The position numbers were made by a program, and so were the translations under genes. Shown here piece after piece: positions 1 to 12,112 of a DNA stretch of 64,000 bases. The first letter of the stretch is position 1, and each line of letters begins with the position of its first letter. A model generated the notes under the pieces. It was not told the origin of the DNA and did no database searches. It worked only from the letters and a program-made list of their open reading frames with translations. The DNA is from Todiramphus chloris collaris (lineage: Eukaryota > Chordata > Aves > Coraciiformes > Alcedinidae). Location: assembly GCA_025345505.1 (NCBI GenBank), contig JANVCC010010406.1, forward strand, positions 16,695,070 to 16,759,069, in the 5' to 3' direction.

Positions 1-2286
1 CTAAACAGCACTTTGTGGCTTCTGGAAATTTCTGAAGTGTTCCAATAAAGGGAGGCCATGCTTTGCACATGTATTTAAAACAGAGAAATCTTGACATAAA
101 GATTGGAACCAACCCTACTGAAACTGAGAGATTAATTTAAAGCAGTAATATGCAGTCTTGGTCCTCCTAGAAGTGAAGAGCATACATTTTAGCTATTTTA
201 AACAGAGAATATCACTTCTGCATAGAAAATTAAACTCCACCTGAGATTCTATCAAAATTATTCTCTACACATTTGTTTTCTGCAGTGATCTCCATATGTT
301 TCCTTTTTTTCTGGAAAACAACAGAGAGAGCAGGGGAAGAAAGAACACAAACTTTCTTGCTTTTAAAGAAACTGACAAAAAAGTGATTTATTTCCTCATT
401 AGTTTTGACAATGATCTATTTGTTTATTTTTGTTTCTACTGGGGGGTGTGTGTGTGCGCGCGTGTGTGAAGGGGTATGTTGATACATGCCTATGGCAGAT
501 CACCTTCATAAAGTCCTCAGCAGAACTGGTAGAACTCAGTAGCTACTTAAAAGGTCATGATTGTCAGTGTGCTTGATATCAAAGCTGGACTTGAATTTCA
601 TTCACTAATACGGCAAAAATATGTTGATAACTGCTAGTAAAATTCTTCCTGTATAGCAGACAAATAATGCTGGGGAAACGTAGATCACAGTAGGAAAAAA
701 GACATCTCCTTTAACACAATGTCCATGCAAGCTACTGATCTATTATACACTGGTTCAGCTCAACCAGAATACTGGACCGGCAGTTAAATTGTGTTTCTTT
801 TACACCTGTCTTATTTATAAAAGGAATATGATCCTGTATTTTCTCCTTGAGAAGCTACTTAGCTAGGTATTTAGCTACAAAGAGCTAGTGTCTTGAGCTT
901 CTGTGTTTGACTGAAGTTAATGAAACTGCTACAAGTGCTTGATACTCTGATTAAGGGTGTTTACAGAACTAGGCTCTTGTAAAATAAGTGATTCAGCAAA
1001 CTGATACTATGCTTGCTGAACAGCATGATACCAGTGGTGTTTTTCTTTCATCAGTCAACACAAAATACTTCTTGCTTTCTGTGATATTCTATGTTTTTGA
1101 TCTGATCCTGGTGAAGATAGCAGACAAAGCTATTAGTATAATGTCCTGTAACAAGCACAAAGGCTATTGTCCAAAAAGTCACAAATAATAAGTGATATGA
1201 ACATAAAGAACTTTGTTGATGATAAGGTCATGCGTGATTGCTCTTTATACAACTATGAAATGTTATAAAATGTTTGGGGTTTTTTTTGGGTTTTTTTTGT
1301 TTTTTTTTTTTTAAAGCAGGTTATCTCAAAAGAGATGCAACACTGTTAGTCTTCTCCAGATAAAATTTTTCAGATTTCCATAGAAATCATGGGAAAAGGT
1401 ACTATTGTCTTCCAAGTTAACTACAAAAATTTTACTTTCTCATATCTACAAAGTGAGGTTGAGATTATTTTTTTTTGAAGAACATTTCTAATGGTTTTTA
1501 ACCAGCAGTAAGAGAGATCTAAAAATATATTAACAAAAAAAAATGAAGAAATAACAAAATTTATGTTGTAAAACAATTTCTGAATTGCAAGTGCAGTCAA
1601 CAATAAGTTTCCAAATTAACTGTTGACATATTTTTATACATAGTTTAAATAACACAGAAAGCTTCCTGATACAGAAAGTCTTTCTTCTCTTCCAACAGCT
1701 TCCACAAGAAAGAAACTCTTTTCATCAAGAACTGACTAGACAATTCCTGCATTCAGTATGTGATATGCTCCTATAAGTCGCAAGCTTTGTTCCTAATGTC
1801 TAGAAATGGTGAGTTCTTGCATTCTGAAGGATGTAGAAATTCACTTTATATTTTATATGTATTTAATAATACTAAGTAAACTTGGTATTTTCTCTCAAGT
1901 AAAGGTTTACTTGCATTAGTTTTTAGCCTTACATGACCTGCTGGATGCTGACCAGTCCAAGATTTTGTAATAACCATTCTCAGGAATGATTATCACATAT
2001 GACAGAGATAGTCTGTGAATAGATATATATTTGTGCAGTTATTCCAATTTGAATATGTTTGAAACCTATTCCATGGGAAATCCTTCTGCTTGGACTCTGC
2101 ACTGTTAAACACAAAATGCCAGGAAGAACGCAGCTTGATGATCATTACTTCATCTCTTCTCTCTTCCTTTACAAGATTCAGAACACAAATTAGGCTGCAA
2201 TGGAGCAGGTTTAAATTAATTATTTTATGGAAGGAGTTTTGAAACAGAAAGTGCTACATTTAGTAACTGTTTAATTATGTCTTGTT
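1..2286. other. Unassigned AT-rich DNA, no gene seen
   Basis: I see no recognisable coding region, RNA gene or mobile element. A short dinucleotide repeat of TG and CG steps lies at 447-468, and a T-rich, G-interrupted stretch at about 1277-1313. The open frames here are under 70 codons, match no family I know and have the composition of random AT-rich DNA. Confidence 0.6.
447..468. repeat. (TG)n/(CG)n microsatellite
   Basis: About 11 alternating purine-pyrimidine dinucleotide units, TG with three CG units in the middle, preceded by six G. Alternating TG/CG tracts can adopt Z-DNA in general; nothing here shows a function. Confidence 0.85.
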
Positions 2287-2855
2287 AGAATTACAGAAAT
2301 AGAGAATGGTTTATATTGGAAAAGGCCTTTAAGATCATTGAGTCCAACTGGAAACCTAACACTGACAAGTCCACCAGTAAATCATGTCCCTAAACACCAT
2401 GTCTACAAATCTTTTAAATACCTCCAGGGATGGTGACTCCACCACCTCCCTGGACAACCTGTTGCAATGTTTGACAATCCTTCAGGTAAAGAAATTTTTC
2501 TTAATATCCAATCTAAACCTACCCTAGCACAACTTGAGGTCATTTCATCTCATATCACTTGCTACTTGGGAGAACAGACCAACACTCACCTTGCTAGAAC
2601 CTCCTTTCAGGTAATTGTAGAGAATTATAAGCCTCTTTTTCTGAAGAACAAATAACCCCAGTTCCCTCAGTTTCTCCTCATAGGACTTAGCTCTAGATCT
2701 TTCACCATTTTCACTGGCCTTGTTTGGACACACCTCTGAACCTACATGTCTTTCTTGTAGTGAGAGGGCCCAAAATGAAGACAGTATTTGAGATGCTGAA
2801 CACAATATTTGAAGTGCAAGCTTAAGATCTGAGGACAAGTAATGAGGTAACAAGA
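2287..2855 (-). mobile_element. CR1 LINE 3' fragment (5'-truncated)
   Basis: Read on the minus strand, this is the C-terminal end of CR1 ORF2 plus the 3' UTR. The minus translation contains [12 protein letters not shown], then a YNYLKGG block and [10 protein letters not shown], which are conserved blocks near the end of CR1 ORF2. The plus-strand start (from 2287) is the element's 3' end, but the terminal short-repeat tail is eroded. The copy is 5'-truncated, as is usual for CR1, which is copied by target-primed reverse transcription and often stops early. A block of about 20 bases around 2780-2815 occurs twice, an internal micro-duplication. Stops and frameshifts break the frame, so it makes no protein. 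The match is by recognition; subfamily was not determined. Confidence 0.9.
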
Positions 2856-5800
2856 GATATTGATGAGTTTTTGTATACTGTATGGAAGAAGTGAATGTCT
2901 GTTAAGTTTTACCATGAGAAATCCTTAGTTATAAAAGGAAGACTGACAGTCAAGAGCAATCTACACATTAAAGATTAAGCCAACTTTTCAACTAGTAAGT
3001 CCTTCTAGGAAGCTTCTCCCCACTAAACTGCTTTCTGTTATTTGGAACAAGGCAACACAAAGCTAGTATTTTCTTAGATATGATGTTCACTGTGAAAGTT
3101 AGGTTAAGTTGAAGGTAAACAGACAGAAAAGAAAAGGAGGAAGAGGAAGAAGAGAGAAAAATGTGATGTAACTAGAGGAGTCCTAAAAAAGTCATTAATC
3201 AATACAATACTGAAGGTGAGGAAATATTTATAGTTGAAGGAACACCTTCAAGTGGAATATTGAAAAATAAGTTTCTCTGATGAGTTAAATATAGTTCTAT
3301 TGCATTTTATTAATCATCATTTATTGTGAATAAAAGAAGTGGAAGACATAAGATTTAAGACCTGTTCAGAATTGTCATTGTCTTCTGTCAGTCCAGGATT
3401 GATCTGAATCTTTGTTGTCGGAATGTAGGCTTCCTGACAAATCACCCTCTCCTACCAAGCCTTACTCAACAACTGAAATAACAAGCTCAAGTTCTTCCAG
3501 TTACAAGCCTTTATTCCTGTTCTTTCAAATTTTTATGCTTCACGAATTTATTCCTTTAATTATTTGGTTTCCACTGACAGCCTGTCTATGCCAGGAACAC
3601 TCATGTGCATCATTACTAGAGAACAATAGGTAGAGAGTATGTTATGCTTAAAACAGTCCTATACCTACAACATTTTTCTGTATCCGATTCCATATCCACA
3701 TTGCTCCAACACTGGTGGCTCAGTGATGAAAAACAGATTTGCACTGCATAGAAGGCAGAGGAGGTATTAAAATGTAGTTGTTCATTCCGCAACACTAACT
3801 AATGGTGAGAAAACACTTACTAGATGAGAAAATAATGTCTTACAGGGAGAAAGGAGAAATAAGAAGAAAGAAAGAGAAATAGGTAAGATATTCTTGTGTG
3901 ACAGAGCCTGTTCTTTTCATGTTCCTCAGAGTCCTGTCTGTGCAGGAATGATGACCTTTAGGTTTGCTGCCCAACATTTCCCTGTATCTCACGAAGAACA
4001 GGAAAGGAAAGCAAAAAACTTTGCCTTTTTTTTTTATGTGAGAGAGAGAACTCCCTGGCCCAGTGCAACTCAGAAGACAGACAGATATTCCCTCTGTACT
4101 TTGCGGGCAGGAAATGGGCAGTGACACCTCTGTTACTGTTCATCAGCCAAATAGCTGATGTTCCACTGGGGAACTATATCACATCCTTTGAGATGTGTAA
4201 CTGAATTCCTAGTTAGTAATTCAACGTATTCCTTCATTTTTCTGTATCTGTTTATAATTTCTCATAAACATACTTATCCTTGGTATGCCAGTTGCCATAA
4301 CAACTCATTATTTTGATCTCTTCCGTTATTGTTTACATGGTAAAGGTTTTCAGTTTAAAGATGGGTTGCATCCTTACAGGATGGCTCAGAAGCTGTTGAT
4401 TCTTTGCTTAGGAAAATAATGAGCTTGTCTGTTTGGCCACAGGTGAAGGTGGTGATTTGTCATGAGCTTATTACAAAATAACAGGAGAACCCATATGGAC
4501 ACATCTCCTTGAAAGCAAATAAAATACAGCACCCATTTAAAAGAGACTTTAGTATGCATGATCTGAGTCTGATTTGGAGACTGATTATCTTGGGAAGATA
4601 AATTAACTATTGAAACTGATAAAAGTATTAGGGTAATTTCTTCAGCTCTTTACGTGGAATCTGAGTACTAGAGTTTACTCTCTTTATTAAAAATGGGATT
4701 TAGTACAAGCACAGACTATGGAGGCTGAAAAGGGCATTAGTGACCAAAGGTCAGTGGGTCACACACACAGTAAGTAGGACTTGTAGGTCCTTTGTGGCTT
4801 AGTGAACAGAATGAACTAGCTTTTATAGTCTGAAATCATGCAAGACTGATAAAAACAGCAGGACTAACAGCCCCAAAAGCTTCAACATAAGCAAGGCAAG
4901 AATCATGTCCTTTTCTGTCTCTTTGAAAAACTGCAGTTTAAATAGTTTTGGCATAATCTGTCTGTTCTTTCTTTGCTTAAATATGCAATTGTTCTTTAAG
5001 AGGTAACTGATTACTACTCTATAGAGTCATTGCAGAAATACCTTTTTTGTTAATAATCATAACAGATGTACATTTGTTAAAATTGCCTAGGGACAACAAC
5101 AATGGCAATGTAACAGTTAAGGAATGAGTAGGAGTATTAGTACAAACAAAAATAGTTAAAGTAACATCAACAAATAGAACAGGTCCTTTAGCTTCAATTG
5201 TACAAGAATAAGGGGTAATTATTGGCAACTTCCAAGAGCCACAAAACTTAACAATGCAAGTGGCAACATTCTTTAACTGTGTTGTGTGGGTGAAAATACT
5301 TGTTATTTTTGCATTTGCATTTTAACTGGCCCAGAGAGAGAGGGGGAAAGAGAAACAAATTCTGTTTAATTCAAACAAATGTATGCTTCATTTTTCAATT
5401 AGACATTGTATTCCAGTACAGTACTACAGTTCCAGACATACTGGGTGGGGGAAGAAGAAAAGTAACTCAGAAAACAAGTGCTACATTCATCTAAACAGTT
5501 TTATTACTTTGTATGCTATGATAATTCTCTCAGGTGAAATTGTAAAGGCAGTCTCTCCTGAGACTGGTTATTTTTTTTTTTGGATGATGAGTTATTTTAG
5601 CCAGCAGAATATCACAAATATGAGCAAAAGCTCTATATGAAATCTGCAAGACCAATCAGAATTATTATTAAACAATCATTTAATCCTGGATCTGCTAAAT
5701 CCTGCATTATTGCTCTAATGAAGTAAAAGAAAGGAAATAGAAAATGGTTTGTCACTTACAACCAATCTTTTTTTTGTGTACATAAAATTAAATTCTAGCT

Positions 5801-7779
5801 TAATTTATAAGTGGTCAGAAAGGAAAGAAAGGCTTGAAATTCAAAAGAATTTTCAAGAGCCCTTGTGAAAGGAAAAATATGGCTACGTATTTATGTGCTC
5901 AAGTAAATTTTCATGATTCCAGTTAGAGGCATAATTTTAGGATTCTTTTAATAAGACACAACTGAGAGTGAAGACAGAAATAAATATTTATAGTCTACAT
6001 TAGGAATAAGTTCTTCAGATCATATATCCTTTATTGTTAATTTTTTTTAAGTCCTTCCTGTGCCAGAATGTAACAAACAAAACCTTAAAGTTCACTGGCA
6101 GTAAAAATAAAACTGAACAATTCTCATATGCATTGAAACTGATATATTAAAAAGGATATTAAATAATTATTTATGTTAAAATATTTCTTTTTTTACATGT
6201 GTGTGGGAAAGTTTTGCTCCATTACAACCATTCTGTAAAGGATTTCTCAATAGCTGTAATACTTTGATCACTTTTTTTTTTGTTTATTTTTCCAGCAGTT
6301 TCAGCAGCAGATAAATGGTACATCTCTTACAAGGTTTTGAAACCCTGTTCAGTTATGATGTTGTATGCTAATGAGTTCCTTATTTTTACATGTAACTTCC
6401 ATATGGACAAGATGAAACACCTCCATTAAGAAAGTAAAGAGAGACATGTGGTAGGCTGCATTCATTGTCAATTTTTATAAACTGTAATTTTCTTTTTCTG
6501 CTCCCCTTGAGACTCCCTAGGGAAAGTTCACTTAGAGGAGTAACTCTCTCTCCTACACACATACAGAGGCATCTGCCTCTTTGGAAGATAACTTCTAGCA
6601 ATTTAGGAACAAGTAAAGCTCTTATTTCTTCTAGTGGTAACCAAGACAGTTGTGCAGATGATCTTGACAGTTCTAGTGCTGCCATAGAAACATGACTTCT
6701 ATGATCAGGCAATCTGTTTCTTTGAATATTTGCAGATCAACATATTATTATAAAAGGGAGACTCCTGGACTACCCTTCATCTTGCTTTCCAACACCTTCG
6801 GTCTTCTAGGTATTATTTTCATCTGGAAAGAAAAGTATTTAAAAATGTTTTCTCATCCAAATCTCAGCTATATATCTTCTGAAGAAAATTATACTTCTAG
6901 ATGTTTGCTTTATTGTACTGTATATGTATCAAACATAATTTGATTTACCTAAGTGTTGTCAATTTCCAATTCTTGAAATGGTTTTACAACAGCATCAAAA
7001 ATTCATAGCACTGGCAATTTTCAGTTTTATAAAGTCTTACACACAGTACTTTCAAACTAAATGTATGTGAGCATGAAAAAAATCATTTTAACTAGCTGAG
7101 GGAACACATATAGTTGGAAAGAATTAGAATAGCATTTTTCATGTGTGTTTGGACATACAGTTTATTTACTAACCCTGTTCCCATTGAAAACTGAAATGGA
7201 CTGCTGTTTTGTGCTTTTTCTGTAGATCAGGTAAAACTTTCAGTGGATTGGGTTAATTGGTCAGCACCTAAAAATTCTGCAGCTGTCAACATCTTCATGT
7301 ACTCTAATTACTTTTCTCCTAATGTGGTAATCTACACTAGTTTTGTTATAACAATTGGAATATAGAAACAAATAAGATATATATAAAAAAAAATCCTGTC
7401 ATTTCATATTTCCAATCTGTTTTTCAAATCCTGCAGTCACACCCAAGTTCTGCAAACACTTATGTGTGTACTTACCATATAAAAATACCAATTAGATACA
7501 TTGGACTTTAGGTTTTCCTTTTGTACTGAAGGCAGGAGACAGGATGTCTGGTAGAGTTTTACGAATCATTGAACCAGCAACAGCAATAAATGGGTAGTTG
7601 TATAGTAAGGACATACTGTGAAATTCATAACCTTGTGGATAGTGATTATCTCCAGGAACAGGACAAGACATCTTGAGGTGCCTGAGCATGCTGAACAGAC
7701 AAGAACCTGTTTTGTGGCAAGAATAACGATTTTAGGCTTTAGGTCACTAAAAGAACACAGTGATGAAGAAGAGAAGATG
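2856..7779. other. Unassigned AT-rich DNA, no gene seen
   Basis: Nearly 5 kb with no element I can name. A minus-strand open frame of 108 codons at 6386-6712 and overlapping frames at 3840-4143 show no known motif and no consistent coding bias. The stretch 3860-4140 is purine-rich and slightly less AT-rich than its surroundings, but I cannot assign it. An old, strongly diverged transposon could be hidden here. Confidence 0.5.
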
Positions 7780-8093
7780 AAGTAAATGATGACAAGAGGT
7801 CATGAAAGACCACCAAAGGGAGAAAAGACCCTAACCCTAATTTTATTATGCATTTTTGAACTATGTAAATGAATTCCAGGAACTCATTAACACAAGACAG
7901 TCCTTTCTAAGAAATATAATGAATACAGATGTTTAGTCTGCATATAAACTATGTACCTAGCTTGCACTGAGACACGCACATTTGGAGGACTGATCCCTTG
8001 TGTGTCCGATGCTGCAAAATAAAGAATGCCTTCTTAATAACTTAGGTTATTGAGTTTTTCACTGTGTCGGTACATTGCAAGATAAACACTTTG
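7780..8093 (+). mobile_element. Solo LTR, ERV1 (gammaretrovirus-like)
   Basis: The stretch has the compact order of a class I retroviral LTR: a TATA box at 7943-7948, a polyadenylation signal AATAAA at 8018-8023 only 75 bases downstream, then a U5-like stretch containing GAGTTTTTCACTGTGTCGG and ending near a CA at about 8092. The upstream part resembles the U3 of known avian ERV1 LTRs. No primer-binding site or gag follows and no second LTR is seen, so it is probably solo. The exact 5' edge is uncertain (several TG dinucleotides between 7761 and 7803), and I could not find a convincing 4-bp target duplication. Assignment rests on element order and recognition of the U5. Confidence 0.65.
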
Positions 8094-8421
8094 TTACCTA
8101 AAGGCACACTAATAAATGAAACTTCATTTTATCAAACTTTAAAGCATAAGCATCAGAAATAAGGCAAGTATCATTTTACTTTTCAGAAAGGAAAATTGGA
8201 CAATGGTACAGTAGATAGTCTACTGGGAACTGAACACACATAAATCACTTGAACCATATGTTCTGGGATCAGAAAGGAAAAATTACATACTATGGATCTG
8301 GAAATTTATCCATTGTTTCCTTTGTTCCAGTGGAAAATAATGATTGCAATTCCTCTTGCAGCATATTTTAAGTTAGATGTAGGAGAAGGTGATTTGACAT
8401 GGATGAAGCATTTACAGAAGC

Positions 8422-8750
8422 ACAGAAACACAGAATAGCCAAGGTTGGAAGGGACCTCTGGAGATCATCTGCATCAGTCAGTCTGCTCAAGCAGGGACAA
8501 TTAGAACTGATTGCACAGGACAGTGTCCAGACAGCTTTTGAATACCTCCATGGATGAAGACTCTGCGGTATCTCTGTGCAACCTGTACCAGTGATACGTC
8601 AACCTCACAGAAAAATAAGTATAATGTGATGTTCAGAGGGAACATCCTGTGTTTGAGTTTGTGCCCACTGCCTCTTGTTCTATCACAGGACACCACTGAA
8701 AACAGCCTGGCCCTGTCTTCTTTACACCTTCCCATCTTATCCCGCTCAGT
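8422..8750 (-). mobile_element. CR1 LINE 3' fragment
   Basis: The plus strand starts with the reverse complement of the avian CR1 3' end: AGGTTGGAAGGGACCTCTGG, then blocks matching the CR1 3' UTR and the last codons of ORF2. It is truncated after about 330 bases, around the part of ORF2 coding for the final basic segment. The outermost ATTCTATG-type tail is worn. No intact frame remains. It ends next to a stretch (8760-9330) that I cannot assign. Confidence 0.9.
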
Positions 8751-8759
8751 GGACAATGA

Positions 8760-9425
8760 GGGAGGTGAATCATTATGATCCCCTGAAAAAGACTGTCCTT
8801 GCACTGCAGGGCCACAGAGGTGGTAGAGTCATGACAATAACTTGGAGGAACAGTATAAAACAATTTATTGGTTCTCCCTAACAGCAATCAATAAATGGTG
8901 TGGATAAAGGTGTTTAGGCATAAATGTTATTTTCTTATCAATTACATTAAGGCACAGTTAAGTATCAAGAAGAAGAGAAGTGAGTAGAAAGAGGAAAAGA
9001 TAGGGGGAGAGAGAAAGACAGAAAGAAATACATCACCACTGTTGAATCCAGTGATATCTTCACAGGAACAGTCCATATCTACAGTTCTTTGGTGATGGGT
9101 GCACACAGACCAATATTTTTCTGCCCCTTTACACACTTGGGAGATAGGTGGCATCCCCAATTACCATAGGAAGTGTAGAAAAATGGTGCTAATTTGCATA
9201 AACCCTTTCTAGTTTAGTGCCTACTATTGACGCCCTACCCCCCTCTCTTTGTACAGTCTCCATGGTTAGCAGAAGAAATTAATTCAGGGAAAAGACACCA
9301 TCTCATCTGTGCAGAATTTATGTCTTCATATTGTTAACTTAGGTGCAAGGAGTGAAAGGAGGAGAGCAGAGCCATTGAGAGCCATAGACACCTCCTCCCT
9401 CCAGACAGGCCTTGCTCACTCTCTG
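8760..9425. other. Unassigned stretch, possibly repeat-derived
   Basis: It lies between two CR1 fragments. It has a TATAAAA-like motif near 8851, AATAAA near 8890, a purine-rich run at about 8970-9030 and a mildly GC-richer part after 9220. The TATA-like motif and AATAAA are too close together for an LTR promoter and poly(A) pair, and I found no TG...CA edges with a matching target duplication. It could be an old LTR or decayed CR1; I cannot support either. Confidence 0.35.
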
Positions 9426-9429
9426 TTCA

Positions 9430-9732
9430 GATCTTATCACCACACAAGGTTTGAGACAACAACAGTCCAGCTATTATACTTCCCTTCAGACATTTGTACA
9501 CATTTGTAAGAATAAACACCAGGTTCTTTAGCCTTCTACGAGGAAGAGATGTTCCAGTCCCTTGGACTTCCTGGACCTTCACTGGACTCTCTCCATTATG
9601 TCCATGTCTCTCTTGCTCTAAGAAGCCCAGAACTCCTATAATACTCCAGGGACAGCCCCACCAATGATGAATAAAAGGCAAGAATCACCTCCCTGGCATG
9701 TTGGCAGTGCTTTGCCCAACGCAGGCCAGGAT
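9430..9732 (-). mobile_element. CR1 LINE (outer copy), 3' part
   Basis: On the minus strand this carries the CR1 ORF2 C-terminal region (the blocks around the LEYCVQFW- and EERLRELGLF-type motifs) in decayed form. It ends at about 9732, at the point where the consensus goes on to the LVDxKLxxSQQ segment. That next segment reappears on the same strand at 10947-11003. The two pieces are therefore one element split by the plus-strand CR1 at 9733-10946. The left edge is approximate because similarity fades between 9400 and 9480. Confidence 0.75.
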
Positions 9733-10946
9733 ACCATTAACATTGACCAAACTGATCTCCTTCTATGACAAGGAAACTCCCTTAGTCTATGAGGGAAATT
9801 CCGTGAATGTTTTCTACCTAGCCTTTAGTAAAGCCTTTGACACAATTTCACACAATATTCTCATGGGGAAACTAGCTGCTCATGTCTTGAATAGATGTAC
9901 TCTTTACTGGGTAAAAAATTGTCTGGATGGCTGGGCTTGAAGAGTTGTGGTGAATGGAGTTAAATCCAGTTGGTGGACAGTCACAAGTGGTGTTTCCTAG
10001 GGCTCAGTATTGGGTTCTGTTCTCTTTAATATATTTATCAATAATGTGGACAAGGGGATTAAATGCATCCTCAGCAAGTTTGCAGACAACATCAAGTTGT
10101 GTGGAAGTGTTGACCTGCTTAAAGGTAGAAAGTCTGGACAGGATGGGTGGATGGGCCAAGGCCAGAGGTATGAGATTCAAGAAGGCTAGTATTGCATACT
10201 GCTCTTGTGTCACAACAACCCCATGAAACTCTACAGTCTTGGGGAAGAGTGGCTGGAAATCTGGCTAGTGGAAAAGGATCTGAAGGTGTTGGTCAACAAC
10301 CAGCTGAAGTTGAGCTGGCAGCGTGCCCAGGTGGTCAAGAAGCCCAAGAGTATCCTGGCTTGTATCAGTAATAGTATGTTCAACAGGACTAGGGAAGTGA
10401 TCATTCTCTTGTATTAAACACTGGTGAGGTTGCACCTTCAATACTGTGTTCAGTTTTGGGCCACTCACTACAAGAAGGATATTGAGATGCTGAATTTTGT
10501 TCAAAGAAGGGTAATGAAACTGGTGAAAGATCTAGATCACAAGTCATATGAGGGGCAGCTGAAGGAACTGGGGTTGTTTATTCTGCAGGAAAGGAGGCTG
10601 AGGGGAGACCTTATTGCTCCCGACAACTACCTGAAAGTAGGCTGTAGTGAGGTGAGGGTCAGTCTGTTCTCCCAAGTAACAAGTGATAGAACTAGAGCAA
10701 ATGGCCTCAAGCTGCACCAGAGGAGGTTTAGACTGGATATTAGGAAAATTTCTTCACTAAGAATTATTAAGCACTAGAACAGGCTGCCCAGGGAAATGTT
10801 TGAGTCATCATTTCTGTATATATTTAAAAGATGCGCAGATGTGGTATTTAGGGACAAGGTTTAGTGGTGCACTTGGCAATGTTTCCATCTGGACTCGATG
10901 ATCATAAAGATGTTTTCCAACCTATATGATTCTATGATTCTATGGA
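9733..10946 (+). mobile_element. CR1 LINE inserted into another CR1
   Basis: A 5'-truncated CR1 that starts in the reverse transcriptase domain at LTKLISFYD and runs through the 3' UTR to a tail ending ATGATTCTATGATTCTATGG. Motif A reads YLAFSKAFDT, where the catalytic aspartate position (codon 9821-9823) is alanine. The later catalytic box reads KFADNIK (about 10078-10098), so the second aspartate of FADD is asparagine. Downstream the frame breaks several times, with the pieces at 9698-9940, 9954-10226, 10205-10417 and 10424-10777 in different frames. The copy cannot encode a working enzyme. Its two ends abut two parts of one minus-strand CR1, so it inserted later than that copy. Confidence 0.88.
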
Positions 10947-11640
10947 CACTCTTTGCTGAAAGGGTATTTTGCTGGTTCACATTCAACTTTGTGTCCACCA
11001 AAGAAGTTTATCAGGTTGGTCATGTATTAATTCCCCTTGGTGAATCCATGCTGACTACTCTTGATGATCTTCTCGTCCTTCATGTGCCTGGAAATGGTTT
11101 CCAGGATTAGTTGCTCCATCACCTTTCCAGAAATCAAAGTGAGTTCTGTAGTTCACTGGCTCCTCCTTCTTGCCCTTCTTGAAGATACATGACACTTTAT
11201 CTCCTCCAGTCCCATGACTGATCAAAGATAATTGAAAATGGCCTCATAATACCATCAGACAGCTCCCTCAGAACTTTTGGGTGCATGCCATCAGGGCACA
11301 TGGACTTATGCATTTCCAGTTTGCTTAAGTGTTCCCTGATTTGATACTCTTCTACCACAGGTACTTCTTCTTTGCTGCAGACATTCCCCCTGATCTCTGT
11401 AACCTATGACTCCTGAAGCCAGTCTTGCTAGTAAAGGATAAGGCAAAGGCAGCATTCTTCAGCTCATCTTTCTTCATGTCCTGTGTAACAAGATTCCTCA
11501 CCTTACTCAGCAGTAGGCACACATTTTCCTTAGTCTTTCTTTTGTTATGCATGTACTTTTAGAAGCCTTTCTTTTTGTAATTGACATTCCTTACCAGATT
11601 CAATTCCATTTGGACAAATCACAAACCTCCTGTTTGAGGC
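10947..11640 (-). mobile_element. CR1 LINE (outer copy), 5' part
   Basis: Continuation of the minus-strand CR1 at 9430-9732. On the minus strand, 11003-10947 encodes LVDTKLNVNQQ, the segment expected directly upstream of 9732. At about 11003 the sequence then jumps to FTKGN...MTNLINFF, which lies several hundred bases earlier in ORF2, so this copy has an internal deletion that removed the RT palm with motif A and FADD. From 11030 to 11640 it matches the N-terminal RT and linker region, including a KRKTKENVCLLL block. It reaches the part coding for the segment between endonuclease and RT, then similarity ends. Stops are present throughout. Confidence 0.85.
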
Positions 11641-11844
11641 CTCCAATACAGGAAAGATGACAATATATATGACCATGTTGAGTAAAGGTCACTGAGAATG
11701 TGGAACTGGACCCCTTGGTCTGTGAGCAGCAGTGGTGGGACTGGAGTTGGTTCAGCAGTAAGGGACTGTTTTGAGAACCCAACAACATCCCTAGCACTGG
11801 TGGCTGGGCATAGAAGAGAAGCAGCCTGTCTCTTCACAGTAGTG

Positions 11845-12112
11845 CATAGCAGGAGGGTGAGCAGTGTCACAAGCTGAAATGCAAAAATCTCAGGCTGGAG
11901 ATAAACTCTTTCCTTAAGAAGACAGCCCAGTCATGAAGCCCAGGTCAAGGAAGGTTGTGCCATATCTGGCACTGACGGGTTTCACACTCCAACTGGGTAA
12001 AGCCATGAGCAGCCTGGTCCAATCTAACAGCTGAGCCTTCTCTGGGCACTGTCTGAGACTAGAGACATCCTCAGAGACCTCCCTGCCAGACTGAATTATC
12101 TTGTGATGAAAT
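11845..12112 (+). mobile_element. CR1 LINE 3' end
   Basis: A short plus-strand CR1 end: the AAATCTCAGGCTGGA block, then a stretch matching the last ORF2 codons and the 3' UTR (AAAGCCATGAGCAGCCTGGT), closing near 12104 with a worn GAATTATCTTGTGATG-type tail. It is in the opposite orientation to the outer CR1 that ends at 11640. The stretch 11641-11844 between them is GC-richer and may belong to this copy, but I cannot align it. Confidence 0.75.

Noticed and set aside
447-468. CpG island
   Set aside because: Only three CG units inside a dinucleotide repeat; the surroundings are AT-rich.
6386-6712. 108-codon minus-strand open frame
   Set aside because: No motif or family recognised; overlapping frames on the other strand are similarly open.
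7829-7840. Interstitial telomere repeat (CCCTAA twice)
   Set aside because: Only two units, and it lies within an LTR-like unit.
9470-11640. Interpretation as a single CR1 with a twin-priming 5' inversion
   Set aside because: The inverted parts lie on both sides of the complete 3' tail of the plus copy and overlap it in consensus position, so nested insertion fits better.
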